From Solirubrobacteraceae bacterium (lineage in GTDB: Bacteria > Actinomycetota > Thermoleophilia > Solirubrobacterales > Solirubrobacteraceae), in contig JAUXSD010000273.1 of the NCBI GenBank assembly GCA_030681525.1, positions 1-35,897 of the forward strand: a stretch of DNA of 35,897 nt, in the 5' to 3' direction. Under the pieces are notes generated by a model. It was not told the origin of the DNA. It did no database searches and was given only the letters and a program-made list of their open reading frames with translations. The position numbers and the translations under genes are program-made. The number at the start of each line of letters is the position of its first letter. Positions within the stretch are counted from its first letter, which is position 1. Below, one piece after another: positions 15,223 to 22,414 of the stretch.

Positions 15223-15273
15223 GTCGCAGGCGAGTCGCGGATCGGCTCGCGAAGCCGGTCGCAGGCGAGTCGC
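15223..15273 (+). repeat. Two 16-bp direct repeats before the toxin-antitoxin operon
   Basis: GTCGCAGGCGAGTCGC occurs at 15223-15238 and 15258-15273 (period 35 bp). A related piece, GTTGCAGGCGATC, precedes them at about 15208. The cluster sits between the ssrA terminator and the toxin-antitoxin operator, inside the putative island. It resembles integrase arm sites or a small duplication. Otherwise 15168-15370 contains nothing I can name. Confidence 0.45.
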
Positions 15274-15370
15274 AGCCAGCTGGGAACGACGGGGCGGTTG
15301 GTGACGCAGGGGTTGCGCCCGCTCTCGTGTCTCGGGGGGGGACCCGTCGGGCGGTGCGCCAGGACGAGGC

Positions 15371-15401
15371 TGTCATACATGGTACGCTTCTATGTATGAC
15401 A
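15371..15401 (+). promoter_or_regulatory. Promoter-operator of the toxin-antitoxin operon
   Basis: TGTCATACAT (15371-15380) and ATGTATGACA (15392-15401) form a perfect 10-bp inverted repeat with an 11-nt spacer. The -10 box TACGCT (15383-15388) lies in the spacer and the antitoxin ATG (15396) in the right arm. Binding here would block both the promoter and the leaderless start, as expected for autorepression by a ribbon-helix-helix antitoxin. Confidence 0.75.
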
Positions 15402-15647
15402 ATGTTGAGCTTTCGTGTGCCAGACGATGAGGCCGCCGAGGTGCAGCGTTGGGCCGACGCACTCGGTGTCGATCGCTCGGAGATCCTGCGCGACGCGCTG
15501 CACCGTCACCTCGTTGCTCTCGGGGGCGAGCACGATGCCGACGCTTGGGCGCGGGTGCCGCTGGACTCAGGTGAGCGGTCGTTGTCCGAGGTGGCCGACT
15601 GGGGGCCCGCCGAGGACTGGGCGGATTGGGAACATGCAGCGCGGTGA
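15396..15647 (+). CDS. Ribbon-helix-helix antitoxin
   Basis: 83 residues. The N-terminus MTMLSFRVPDDEAAEVQRWA followed by LGVDRSEILRDALHRHLVAL is a ribbon-helix-helix DNA-binding domain (a beta strand then two helices). The acidic, Trp-rich C-terminus (DWGPAEDWADWEHA) is the usual toxin-wrapping tail. It should neutralise the MazF-like toxin encoded next and repress its own promoter through the palindrome at 15371-15401. The ATG at 15396 is favoured because TACGCT stands 7 nt upstream; the frame is open further upstream without support. It overlaps the toxin gene by 14 bp. Third-codon GC looks lower than in neighbouring genes, which suggests acquisition. Confidence 0.9.
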   Translation: MTMLSFRVPDDEAAEVQRWADALGVDRSEILRDALHRHLVALGGEHDADAWARVPLDSGERSLSEVADWGPAEDWADWEHAAR

Positions 15648-15942
15648 GATCTGGTTCGCAGCGACGCCCGGAGGCGACCGCCCGGTGCTCGTCCTGACGC
15701 GCGATCCGGTCGCCGATCGAATTGGGTCAGTCGTCGTGGCCGCGCTCACGCGGACCCGACGCGGGCTCGTCTCGGAGCTCGTGCTGACGGCGGCTGAGGA
15801 CGGAGTGCCATCGGATTGCGTCGTCAACTTCGACAACGTCCACACGCTTCCTCGAGACACCTTCCGGCGGTGCGTCGCCGGCCTCTCGCCACCGCGGATG
15901 GCTCAGGCGTGCCGCACCTTGCGAAACGCCATGGGCTGCTGA
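15634..15942 (+). CDS. MazF/PemK-type endoribonuclease toxin
   Basis: 102 residues beginning MQRGEIWFAATPGGDRPVLVL, the characteristic PemK/MazF N-terminus with the RGEIW strand and a GGDRPVLV loop. VVVAALTRTRRG and CVVNFDNVHTLPRD supply the later strands; the Arg in TRTRRG and the Ser/Thr region are typical of the active site. Members cleave mRNA at short sequences and arrest growth when antitoxin is degraded. The start lies inside the antitoxin gene, so translation is coupled. The pair sits directly behind ssrA within a possible island. I use no symbol because the antitoxin is RHH rather than the AbrB-type MazE. Confidence 0.92.
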   Translation: MQRGEIWFAATPGGDRPVLVLTRDPVADRIGSVVVAALTRTRRGLVSELVLTAAEDGVPSDCVVNFDNVHTLPRDTFRRCVAGLSPPRMAQACRTLRNAMGC

Positions 15943-15984
15943 CCACCGGATTTCGAGCCGCAACCAGTCGCGCGAGTCCGCGGA

Positions 15985-16005
15985 ATCGCCGTCCCCGACG
16001 GCGAT
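15985..16005 (+). other. 9-bp perfect hairpin after the toxin gene
   Basis: ATCGCCGTC (15985-15993), loop CCC, GACGGCGAT (15997-16005). It is 43 nt after the toxin stop and 7 nt before the degenerate ssrA-end copy. It could terminate the toxin-antitoxin transcript, though no T-run follows, or be part of an attachment region. Confidence 0.4.
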
Positions 16006-16012
16006 GTCGCAC

Positions 16013-16037
16013 GGATTCAACCCCGCGGTCTCCACTG
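16013..16037 (+). other. Degenerate copy of the ssrA 3' end (putative far attachment site)
   Basis: GGATTCAACCCCGC followed by GGTCTCCACTG aligns gap-free with 15079-15103 (19 of 25 identical). The T-stem no longer pairs and there is no tRNA body upstream, so this is not a tRNA gene. Together with its partner it brackets the terminator, direct repeats and toxin-antitoxin genes. Confidence 0.45.
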
Positions 16038-16082
16038 CTGCGGCTGTGTCAACAGCTCGCAGACGAAGAGGCAGGACGTAAG

Positions 16083-16108
16083 AAGCTCGCACCAAGCGGG
16101 GCTTTCTC
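16083..16108 (+). terminator. Terminator-like hairpin with TTTCTC tail
   Basis: AAGCTCGC pairs with GCGGGGCTT (one G-U pair and one bulged G) over a 5-nt loop, followed by TTTCTCGT. The tail matches that at 1844-1850. It may be the original ssrA terminator displaced by the insertion, or the terminator of the toxin-antitoxin operon. Confidence 0.45.
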
Positions 16109-16370
16109 GTCCTCGGGGCCGATGGCCCGGCACTTCGTGGCGACGTCGGTTCCGCTGTCGGCGAACGGTATCTCCGAGGGTGTCGGTGGTGGGTGGTTGC
16201 GGGAGCGCACCGTCCGAGGGCCCGGCGATGCGGAAGGTGAGCCACGATCGGCGGGTCCCCCGCGGAACGGGTGCTTTCGCGCCACGCCCCCTCGACCTCG
16301 CCTGCCTCGAGGAGTGAGTCGGATGAGCCTCGCGGGCCGAGGCTTATCCGCCGCACCCGGGCCCGGAGCA

Positions 16371-16393
16371 GCGGCCCACCTCCGGTGGGCCGC
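16371..16393. terminator. Strong GC hairpin
   Basis: GCGGCCCACC (16371-16380), loop TCC, GGTGGGCCGC (16384-16393): 10 perfect pairs with a 3-nt loop, 62 bp before the secreted-protein start. No T-run on either side, so its role (terminator, leader structure) is open. Confidence 0.45.
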
Positions 16394-16455
16394 GCTGCCG
16401 AGGGCGAGACTTCCGCTGGCGCGGCGGGTCCGATGCTCGTACTGTCGGACACATC

Positions 16456-17346
16456 GTGAACCGCGCGCCTCGCCCAGCCCGCCGCCGCGTCCTGCTCGCC
16501 CTCGTCGCCTTCGGCGCGCTCAGCGCTCTCGCGGCGCCGGCCGCGAGCCAGAGCGGCGCCGGCGCGCCCGACCTGCGGCTCACCGCCGCCAGCCATGGCG
16601 TGAGCGTCAAGGCGAAGCTCTTCACCTACTGCAACACGGTCGTCCAGCCCGATGGCACCGGCACCGGCCTGTGCGCCGACGGCATCCCGGGGCCGACGTC
16701 GACGCGCCTGCCGGTGCACCGCCGCGGCAGCGTGACGATCACCACGGACGCCCGCGTCGGCTCGGTCTTCGCCCGGTACGCCGACGTGGGCGCCGCCCCG
16801 TCGTCGGCGACGCTGCGCGTCAGAGCGCTCGACACGAGCGGCCGGCGCTTCTCCGTGTCGCTGCCAGACGCCCGCCCGCGCTCGCTGCTGCTCGTCTCGC
16901 TGGCCTACGGCGATCTGCCCCGGCCCGACGGCGGCCGCGAATCGGGCGACGCGCACTTCAGCGTCGGCCTGCGCGAGCATCGTCACCCCAAGGCCAAGCG
17001 CAAACCGACGCCGATCGCCGTCACGACGCGCGCCCAGGCGAGCTGCGACGTCACCGATCTGGGCGGGCAGAGCTGCCGGATCAACCAGGAGGGCACGGTC
17101 CGCCGGCGGCCTGGCACGAAGGCCGACTGCCGCGGCGGCCGGGTGCGGATCCGGGTCCTCGCGCAGAACCGCCATGTCGTGACCTCGACGGTGCGCACCA
17201 CGACCGGCTGCCGCTACCGGCTGCAGGACCGGGCGTTCGCGCTGGAGGCCGACACCGCCGCGATCACCGTCCAGACGCGCTTTCTCGGCAGCGACTCGCT
17301 CGCGGCCCGCAGCGCGCCGACGAACCGCATCGACCTGACCCCCTAG
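16456..17346 (+). CDS. Secreted protein of unknown function
   Basis: 296 residues from GTG. The N-terminus is a Sec signal peptide: RPARRRV, then LLALVAFGALSALAAPAASQS with a likely AxA cleavage near residue 32. The mature part is rich in beta-type segments and short conserved-looking pieces (VKAKLFTYCNTV; TSTRLPVHRRGSVTITT), with two later Cys-containing stretches (SCDVTDLGGQSCRI; ADCRGGRVRI), which may form disulphides. It resembles a tandem of immunoglobulin-like or periplasmic beta domains, but I recognise no family. It is convergent with the phosphorylase gene, 12 bp apart. Confidence 0.8.
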   Translation: MNRAPRPARRRVLLALVAFGALSALAAPAASQSGAGAPDLRLTAASHGVSVKAKLFTYCNTVVQPDGTGTGLCADGIPGPTSTRLPVHRRGSVTITTDARVGSVFARYADVGAAPSSATLRVRALDTSGRRFSVSLPDARPRSLLLVSLAYGDLPRPDGGRESGDAHFSVGLREHRHPKAKRKPTPIAVTTRAQASCDVTDLGGQSCRINQEGTVRRRPGTKADCRGGRVRIRVLAQNRHVVTSTVRTTTGCRYRLQDRAFALEADTAAITVQTRFLGSDSLAARSAPTNRIDLTP

Positions 17347-17358
17347 GGCGGCGGCCCG

Positions 17359-19497
17359 CTAGCGGGCGCGGTACACGCGCTCCTCGTACTCGGCGAGCAT
17401 GCGCGCCGCCGAGAACGCCGGGATCAGCGTCCGCATCGAGCGCTTCATCCGCGCCGTCCAGGCCTGCGGGATGCCCGCCGCGTCGCGGTCGTAGAACTCG
17501 GGGACGACCTCGCTCTCCAGCAGGCGGTACAGCTCGCCCGCGTGCCGCGCGTCCTGCCCGGCCTCGTCGGGATCGACCTCACCCGACAGCGCCCAGCCGT
17601 TGGCGCCGTCGTGGCCCTCGGCCCACCAGCCGTCGAGCACGCTGAGCTGCAGCCCGCCGTTGACGACGTTCTTCATGCCGCTCGTCCCGCTGGCCTCCAG
17701 CGGCGGTCGCGGCACGTTGATCCAGAGGTCGCAACCGCCGACGAGCCGCGCGGCGACGCCGAGGTTGTAGTCCTCGAGGAAGACCACGCGCTCGAAGGCG
17801 CGCTGCTGTGCGCGCACGGCGAAGAGGTCCTGCACGAGCCGCTTGCCGCCGTCGTCGCGCGGATGCGCCTTGCCGGCCAGCAGCAGCTGGACCGGGCGCT
17901 CGCCGCCGAGCAGCGCGAAGCTGCGCTGGACGTCGTGCAGCAGCAGATGCAGGCGTTTGTACGTGGCCAGCCGCCGGGCGAAGCCGATCGTCAGCACCTC
18001 CGGGTCGAACGCCCGCGCGGACGCCTCGACGTACTCGCGCGGATCGCCGCGCGCGATCCGCTGCAGCTGGCTGCGATCGCGCACGTACTCGACGAGATGG
18101 CGGCGCTGGTCACCGCGCACCGCCCACAGCTCCTCGGCCGGGATCGCGTCGATCGGCTCGAACGTCGCGGGATCCGCGCTGCGAAGGGCCCAGCCCGCGC
18201 CGAGATGGCGGTCGAGCAGGCGGCGCATCGGCGCGCCGACCCACGACGGGATGTGGACGCCGTTGGTCACGTGGCCGATCGGCACGCCATCGACCTCCCG
18301 CTCGGGCCACAGCACCCGCCACATGTCGCGCGAGACCTCGCCGTGGCGGCGGCTGACGCCGTTGGCGGCACGGCTCGCCCGCAGGGCGAACTGCGTGACG
18401 CCGAACGGCTCGTGCTCGTCGTCGGGCCGGCTGCGGCCGAGCCGGACGATCTCGTCGCCGCTCGTGCCGAGCGACTGCGCGACCGGGCCCAGCGCGGCCC
18501 GCACCTGGTCGCTGGGGTAGGTGTCGTTGCCCGCCGGGACGGGCGTGTGGGTCGTGAAGACGGTCCGCTGGCGGACCGCCTCGAAGGCCGCACCGAACTG
18601 CGTGCCACCCTCGATCGCCGTGCGCGTCATCTCCAGCGCCGCGAACGCGGCATGGCCCTCGTTCATGTGCACGATCGCCGGCGTGATGCCGAGCGCCCGC
18701 AGCGCCGCCGCGCCGCCGCAGCCGAGCAGCACGTACTGGGCCAGGCGCGTCTGCGGATCGCTGTCGTACAGCCGCGTCGTGATCCAGCGCGCAACGCGAG
18801 CGTTCTCCGGCACGTCGGTGTCCAGCAGAAACAGCGGCACGCGCCCGACGTCGACGCGCCAGACCTGCGCCACCACGTCGTCGGCGCCGATCGGCACCCG
18901 GATGCGCAGCGGGGTGCGGTCGTCGGCAGTCGTGACGAGCACCGCCGGCGAGCGCTCCGGATCGGTCGGCACCCAGTACTCCTGCTGCCAGCCGGTGTGG
19001 TCGACGCGCTGGCGGAAGTAGCCGTGGCGATACATCAGGCCGACGGCGACGAGCGGCAGCGCGCGGTCCGAGGCCTCCTTGAGGATGTCCCCGGCCAGCG
19101 CGCCGAGCCCGCCGGCGTAGATCGGCAGCGACACGTGCAGCCCGTACTCGGCGCAGAAGAAGGCGATCGGGCGCTCCTCGTCGGCGACCCCGGTCGCGGC
19201 CGGCCGGGCGAGGTCCTCGACCAGCGCCGCCTCGAGCTGCTCGGCGCGCGCGACGTGCGAGCCGTCGGCGGCTGCGCGCAGCAACGCCTCGGCGGAGGTC
19301 TCCTGCAGCAGGCGCACGGGGTTGCGGCCGCACGCGGCCCAGCGCGCCGCATCGACGTCGGCGAACACCTCCGGCCCGTCGGGCAACCAGGCCCAGCGGT
19401 AGTTGTAGGCCAGCCGGGCGAGCACGGCCAGCGGCCACGGCAGCCGTGACGACAGGGCGCTGGACGCCCGCACGATGTCCTCTGCGCCCGCGCTCAT
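17359..19497 (-). CDS. glgP: Alpha-glucan (glycogen/maltodextrin) phosphorylase, short form
   Basis: 712 residues from the ATG at 19497. Recognised by IAFFCAEYGLHVSLPIYAGG near the N-terminus, VHMNEGHAAFAALE, VFTTHTPVPAGNDTY, VTNGVHIPSW, FARRLATYKRLHLLL and the PLP-lysine region PLEASGTSGMKNVVNGG (Lys near residue 603). These are hallmarks of the GT35 alpha-glucan family phosphorylase group (the TIGR02094-like type), which splits terminal alpha-1,4-linked glucose with phosphate to give glucose-1-phosphate. Longer upstream extension of the frame would run into the divergent LuxR gene and is rejected. It is divergent from that regulator, which might control it; motif sharing in the intergenic region is noted. 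Confidence 0.95.
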   Translation of the reverse strand: MSAGAEDIVRASSALSSRLPWPLAVLARLAYNYRWAWLPDGPEVFADVDAARWAACGRNPVRLLQETSAEALLRAAADGSHVARAEQLEAALVEDLARPAATGVADEERPIAFFCAEYGLHVSLPIYAGGLGALAGDILKEASDRALPLVAVGLMYRHGYFRQRVDHTGWQQEYWVPTDPERSPAVLVTTADDRTPLRIRVPIGADDVVAQVWRVDVGRVPLFLLDTDVPENARVARWITTRLYDSDPQTRLAQYVLLGCGGAAALRALGITPAIVHMNEGHAAFAALEMTRTAIEGGTQFGAAFEAVRQRTVFTTHTPVPAGNDTYPSDQVRAALGPVAQSLGTSGDEIVRLGRSRPDDEHEPFGVTQFALRASRAANGVSRRHGEVSRDMWRVLWPEREVDGVPIGHVTNGVHIPSWVGAPMRRLLDRHLGAGWALRSADPATFEPIDAIPAEELWAVRGDQRRHLVEYVRDRSQLQRIARGDPREYVEASARAFDPEVLTIGFARRLATYKRLHLLLHDVQRSFALLGGERPVQLLLAGKAHPRDDGGKRLVQDLFAVRAQQRAFERVVFLEDYNLGVAARLVGGCDLWINVPRPPLEASGTSGMKNVVNGGLQLSVLDGWWAEGHDGANGWALSGEVDPDEAGQDARHAGELYRLLESEVVPEFYDRDAAGIPQAWTARMKRSMRTLIPAFSAARMLAEYEERVYRAR

Positions 19498-19660
19498 AGA
19501 GGCGGACGCGCCCCGCCGCGGCTCATCGGGAGGGTCACACCGGCGATGAGGGACGGTCGCATCGCCCGATGGGTACCCACGTACGCGCGGCCGAACCGCA
19601 ACGAGGGCCGGGCGACTGGTTCGCTGCATCCGCCGCCTCCCAAGCTGGGATACTCGCCCG
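19498..19660. promoter_or_regulatory. Divergent promoter region, glgP / luxR-type regulator
   Basis: On the plus strand TGGGATACT (an extended -10, GATACT at 19649-19654) lies 6 nt before the regulator ATG, so its mRNA is probably leaderless. TCGCCCGATG occurs at 19562-19571 and again across the regulator start codon (19654-19663); a third copy precedes the methyltransferase gene at 21324. TGGGTACCCA (19570-19579) is a perfect 10-bp palindrome overlapping the first copy. These are candidate regulator sites. Confidence 0.4.
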
Positions 19661-21307
19661 ATGGACGGCGCACCCGCTCGCGACGACCTCGGGGAGGGGT
19701 GGCACGCGCTCGAGCGGGCACGCTGGGAGGCCGCGCGCACCGCGTTCGAGGCCGCGCTCGCCGTCGAGGAGACGCCGGACGCGTTCGACGGCTTCGGCCT
19801 CGCGATCTGGTTTCTCGGCGAGGTGAAGGAGGGCATCGCGGCGCGCGAGCGGGCGTTCGAGGGCTACGCCGCTGCGGGCCGCTGCGACGACGCGGCGCGC
19901 GTCGGCATCTGGGTCTCCCACCAGCATCTCATCGGCGGCCGCGCGTCGGCCGCGCGCGGGTGGCTGGCGCGCGCCGAGCGCTCGGTCGAAGGCGCGGGGC
20001 CGTGCCTCGGCCAGGGCTGGGTGGCCGTCGAGCGCGCTCGCCACGCCGACAGCGTCGAGGAATGCGGCGAGCACGCGCGGCGCGCGATGGCGATCGCGCG
20101 CAAGGCCGACTCCGGTGATCTGGAGGTCTTCGCGCTCAGCCTGCTCGGCCGCACCGAGGTCCGGGCCGGCCGCACGGAGCAGGGGATGGAGATGCTCGAG
20201 GAGGCGATGGCCGCCGCGTCGGCGGGCCGCGTGCGCAACGTCCACACGCTCGCCGAGGCGTACTGCAACCTCATCATGGCGTGCACGAGCGCCGGGGAGT
20301 GGGAGCGCGCGGCCGAGTGGTGCGAGGCGGTCGACGAGTTCGCCCGCGACCACGGCGCGACCCCGCTGCTCGGGGCCTGCCGCACCGTTCACGCCGACGT
20401 CCTGCTGGCCTCCGGGCGCTGGGCCGACGCGGAGCGCTCGCTGGAGAGCGCGTTGGTGGCGCACACCCGGATCCCGACGATGGGTGCGCCGACCGTCGCG
20501 ACGATGGCGGAGCTGCGGGTCCGCCAGGGCCGGATCCGCGATGCCGAGGCGCTGCTCGTCGGCCGCGAGGAGCATCCGGAGTCACTGCGGGCGCTCGCGT
20601 CGCTGCGCATCGCGCAGGACCAGCCCATCATCGCGGCGGCGCTGCTCGAGCGCGGGCTGCTGGCCGCCGAGGGCGACACGGTGCTCTCGGCGCAGCTGCT
20701 CGCGCCGCTCGTCGACGCGCGCCTGGCCTGCGGGCAGATCCCCGCCGCCGAAGCGGCCGCGAAGCGGCTCACCGAGCTGGCGGGAGAGTCGGGGATCGCC
20801 GTCGTCGGCGCGCGCGCGAACCTGGCGTCGGCCCGCACGACCCTGGCCCGCGAGCGCGCGGCCGATGCCGCCGAGCCGGCGCGCCGCGCGCTGACGGAGT
20901 TCAGCCGGCTCGGGATGCCCTTCGAGATCGGCGAGGCGCGCCTCGCGCTCGCTCGCGCGCTGGTGCAGGCGGCGCCGGACCTGGCGCGCGAGGAGGCGCG
21001 CGTCGCGCTGGCCACCTTCCGCGAGCTGGGCGCCGCGCGCGCGATGGACGTCGCCGCGGCGGTGCTGCGCGAGCTCGACGCGGGGACGGGCGGGCGCCCG
21101 CGCACCCGCGGAGAGCTGACCGCGCGCGAGCAGGAGGTCCTCGAGCTGCTGGCGCTGGGCCTGTCCAACGCGCGGATCGCCGCGACGCTGTTCATCACCG
21201 AGAAGACGGCGGGCCACCACGTCAGCCGGATCCTCGCCAAGCTCGGCGTGCGCAACCGCACCGAGGCCGCCGCCCACGCGACCCGCCGCGAGCCGGCCGC
21301 GGGGTAG
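19661..21307 (+). CDS. LuxR-type transcriptional regulator with TPR-like helical sensor region
   Basis: 548 residues. Residues 1-470 are alpha-helical repeats with TPR-like spacing (HALERARWEAARTAFEAALA; AYCNLIMACTSAGEWERAAEW; LARERAADAAEPARRAL). The C-terminal 65 residues are a GerE/LuxR helix-turn-helix: LTAREQEVLELLALGLSNAR followed by IAATLFITEKTAGHHVSRIL and KLGVRNRTEAAAHA. The architecture is like the C-terminal half of MalT/LAL regulators but lacks an AAA/NACHT ATPase, so control is likely by protein or ligand binding to the repeats. The start is supported by a -10 box 6 nt upstream. It lies between the divergent phosphorylase and the methyltransferase, both possible targets. Confidence 0.93.
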   Translation: MDGAPARDDLGEGWHALERARWEAARTAFEAALAVEETPDAFDGFGLAIWFLGEVKEGIAARERAFEGYAAAGRCDDAARVGIWVSHQHLIGGRASAARGWLARAERSVEGAGPCLGQGWVAVERARHADSVEECGEHARRAMAIARKADSGDLEVFALSLLGRTEVRAGRTEQGMEMLEEAMAAASAGRVRNVHTLAEAYCNLIMACTSAGEWERAAEWCEAVDEFARDHGATPLLGACRTVHADVLLASGRWADAERSLESALVAHTRIPTMGAPTVATMAELRVRQGRIRDAEALLVGREEHPESLRALASLRIAQDQPIIAAALLERGLLAAEGDTVLSAQLLAPLVDARLACGQIPAAEAAAKRLTELAGESGIAVVGARANLASARTTLARERAADAAEPARRALTEFSRLGMPFEIGEARLALARALVQAAPDLAREEARVALATFRELGAARAMDVAAAVLRELDAGTGGRPRTRGELTAREQEVLELLALGLSNARIAATLFITEKTAGHHVSRILAKLGVRNRTEAAAHATRREPAAG

Positions 21308-21323
21308 GCATCAGATAGGGATT

Positions 21324-21342
21324 TCGCCCGATGTACCGGGCG
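21324..21342 (+). promoter_or_regulatory. Inverted repeat before the methyltransferase gene
   Basis: CGCCCG (21325-21330) and CGGGCG (21337-21342) flank ATGTAC. The left arm belongs to the TCGCCCGATG motif also found twice at 19562-19663. It lies 48 bp upstream of the methyltransferase start and could bind the LuxR-type regulator. Confidence 0.35.
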
Positions 21343-21389
21343 CCGGTCAGGTGGATGCTGTCCGCAGACACCGACCGGAAGGAATCCTC

Positions 21390-22214
21390 ATGAGCGTGCA
21401 GCTGGCAGATCCTGAGCTCAAGACCCGTCATCGAGCGATGTGGGCCGCGGGCGACTACCCCCTGATGGTCGAGACGTTCCTGCTGCCGGTCGGCGAGCGG
21501 CTGGCCGCCGCCCTCGACCTCGGCCCGGGCCGGCGCGTCCTCGACGTCGCGGCGGGCACGGGCAACGCGTCGATCCCGGCCGCCCGCACCGGCGCGACCG
21601 TCACGGCGAGCGACCTGACGCCCGAATTGCTCCAGGCCGGCCGGCGCACCGCCGAGGCGGAGGGCGTCGAGCTCGACTGGGTCGAGGCCGACGCCGAGCG
21701 GCTGCCCTTCGAGGACGCGTCCTTCGACGTCGTCATGTCCTCGATCGGCGTGATGTTCGCGCCCCACCACCAGGACGCCGCCGACGAGCTCGTGCGCGTG
21801 TGCCGCCCGGGCGGCACGATCGGGCTGCTGAGCTGGACCCCCGAGGGCATGCTCGGTGCGCTGTTTCGCACGATCAAGCCGTTCGCCCCGGCGCCTCCGC
21901 CCGGCGCGCAGCCCCCGCCGCTGTGGGGCGGCGAGCAGCACCTGAGCGGGCTGTTCGGCGATCGCGTGGCGTTCCACACCCTCGAGCGCGACGTGCTGGA
22001 GATCACCGCGTTCGAGCAGCCCCGTGGCTACGGCGAGCACTTCATCGCCTACTACGGGCCGGCGATCGCCGCCCGCGCCAACGCATCGCGCGAGGGCCGC
22101 GAGGCGGAGTTCGACGAGGCGATCGGGCAGTTCTGCGACGAGTGGAACCGCGGCACGGCCGACCGTGCGCGCTTCGAGAAGGAGTACCTCGTCGCCATCG
22201 GCACGAAGAAGTAG
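21390..22214 (+). CDS. Class I SAM-dependent methyltransferase
   Basis: 274 residues. The ATG at 21390 has GGAAGGAA 5 nt upstream, one of the few good ribosome-binding sites here; a longer frame from 21351 is less likely. SAM-binding motif I is VLDVAAGTGNASIPAA, followed by acidic loop ASDLTPELLQ, VEADAERLPFEDASFDVVMS (motifs II-III) and RVCRPGGTIGLLSW (post-III). This is the Methyltransf_11/25 type that acts on small molecules, lipids or quinones. No second domain. The substrate is not deducible. A strong terminator follows. Confidence 0.93.
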   Translation: MSVQLADPELKTRHRAMWAAGDYPLMVETFLLPVGERLAAALDLGPGRRVLDVAAGTGNASIPAARTGATVTASDLTPELLQAGRRTAEAEGVELDWVEADAERLPFEDASFDVVMSSIGVMFAPHHQDAADELVRVCRPGGTIGLLSWTPEGMLGALFRTIKPFAPAPPPGAQPPPLWGGEQHLSGLFGDRVAFHTLERDVLEITAFEQPRGYGEHFIAYYGPAIAARANASREGREAEFDEAIGQFCDEWNRGTADRARFEKEYLVAIGTKK

Positions 22215-22242
22215 GGCACGCCACCGATCCGTGGTCGGCACG

Positions 22243-22266
22243 GGAGCCGCCCCGCGGGGCGGCTCC
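22243..22266 (+). terminator. Strong hairpin terminator after the methyltransferase
   Basis: GGAGCCGCCCC (22243-22253), GC, GGGGCGGCTCC (22256-22266): 11 perfect pairs, followed by GTCGTTG. It lies 28 nt after the stop. A further 7-bp inverted repeat, ACACCCG/CGGGTGT, is at 22331-22352 ahead of the next gene. Confidence 0.7.
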
Positions 22267-22414
22267 GTCGTTGCCTCCTGGAGGTCCGGCACGAGCGCGG
22301 GCACGGGCTGCCCACTGCCGGATCCGTAGAACACCCGTCGAGCAGCGGGTGTCCCCGCGACAGCCCAGTTGTCGGTTTGCCGTCATTCCCTCAAGTCCGC
22401 CCGTCCGCGCGTCG

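Larger units (their letters stand above)
16038..16455. other. Non-coding stretch before the secreted-protein gene
   Basis: No gene is supported over these ~420 bases. It holds the two hairpins annotated separately. Near the gene there is a TACTGT box (16440-16445) ending 10 nt before the GTG, inside a 6-bp inverted repeat GTCCGA/TCGGAC (16428-16433, 16445-16450) that could be an operator. Confidence 0.4.

Noticed and set aside
15223..15273. CRISPR array
   Set aside because: Only two 16-bp repeats with a 19-nt gap, no third unit and no cas genes.
14990..15376. Minus-strand frame containing RRRESNPRPRS
   Set aside because: This is the well-known false protein produced by reading a tRNA/tmRNA 3' end backwards.
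16013..16037. A second tRNA-like gene end
   Set aside because: The T-stem does not pair and there is no upstream anticodon or D arm; it is treated as a duplicated attachment sequence instead.
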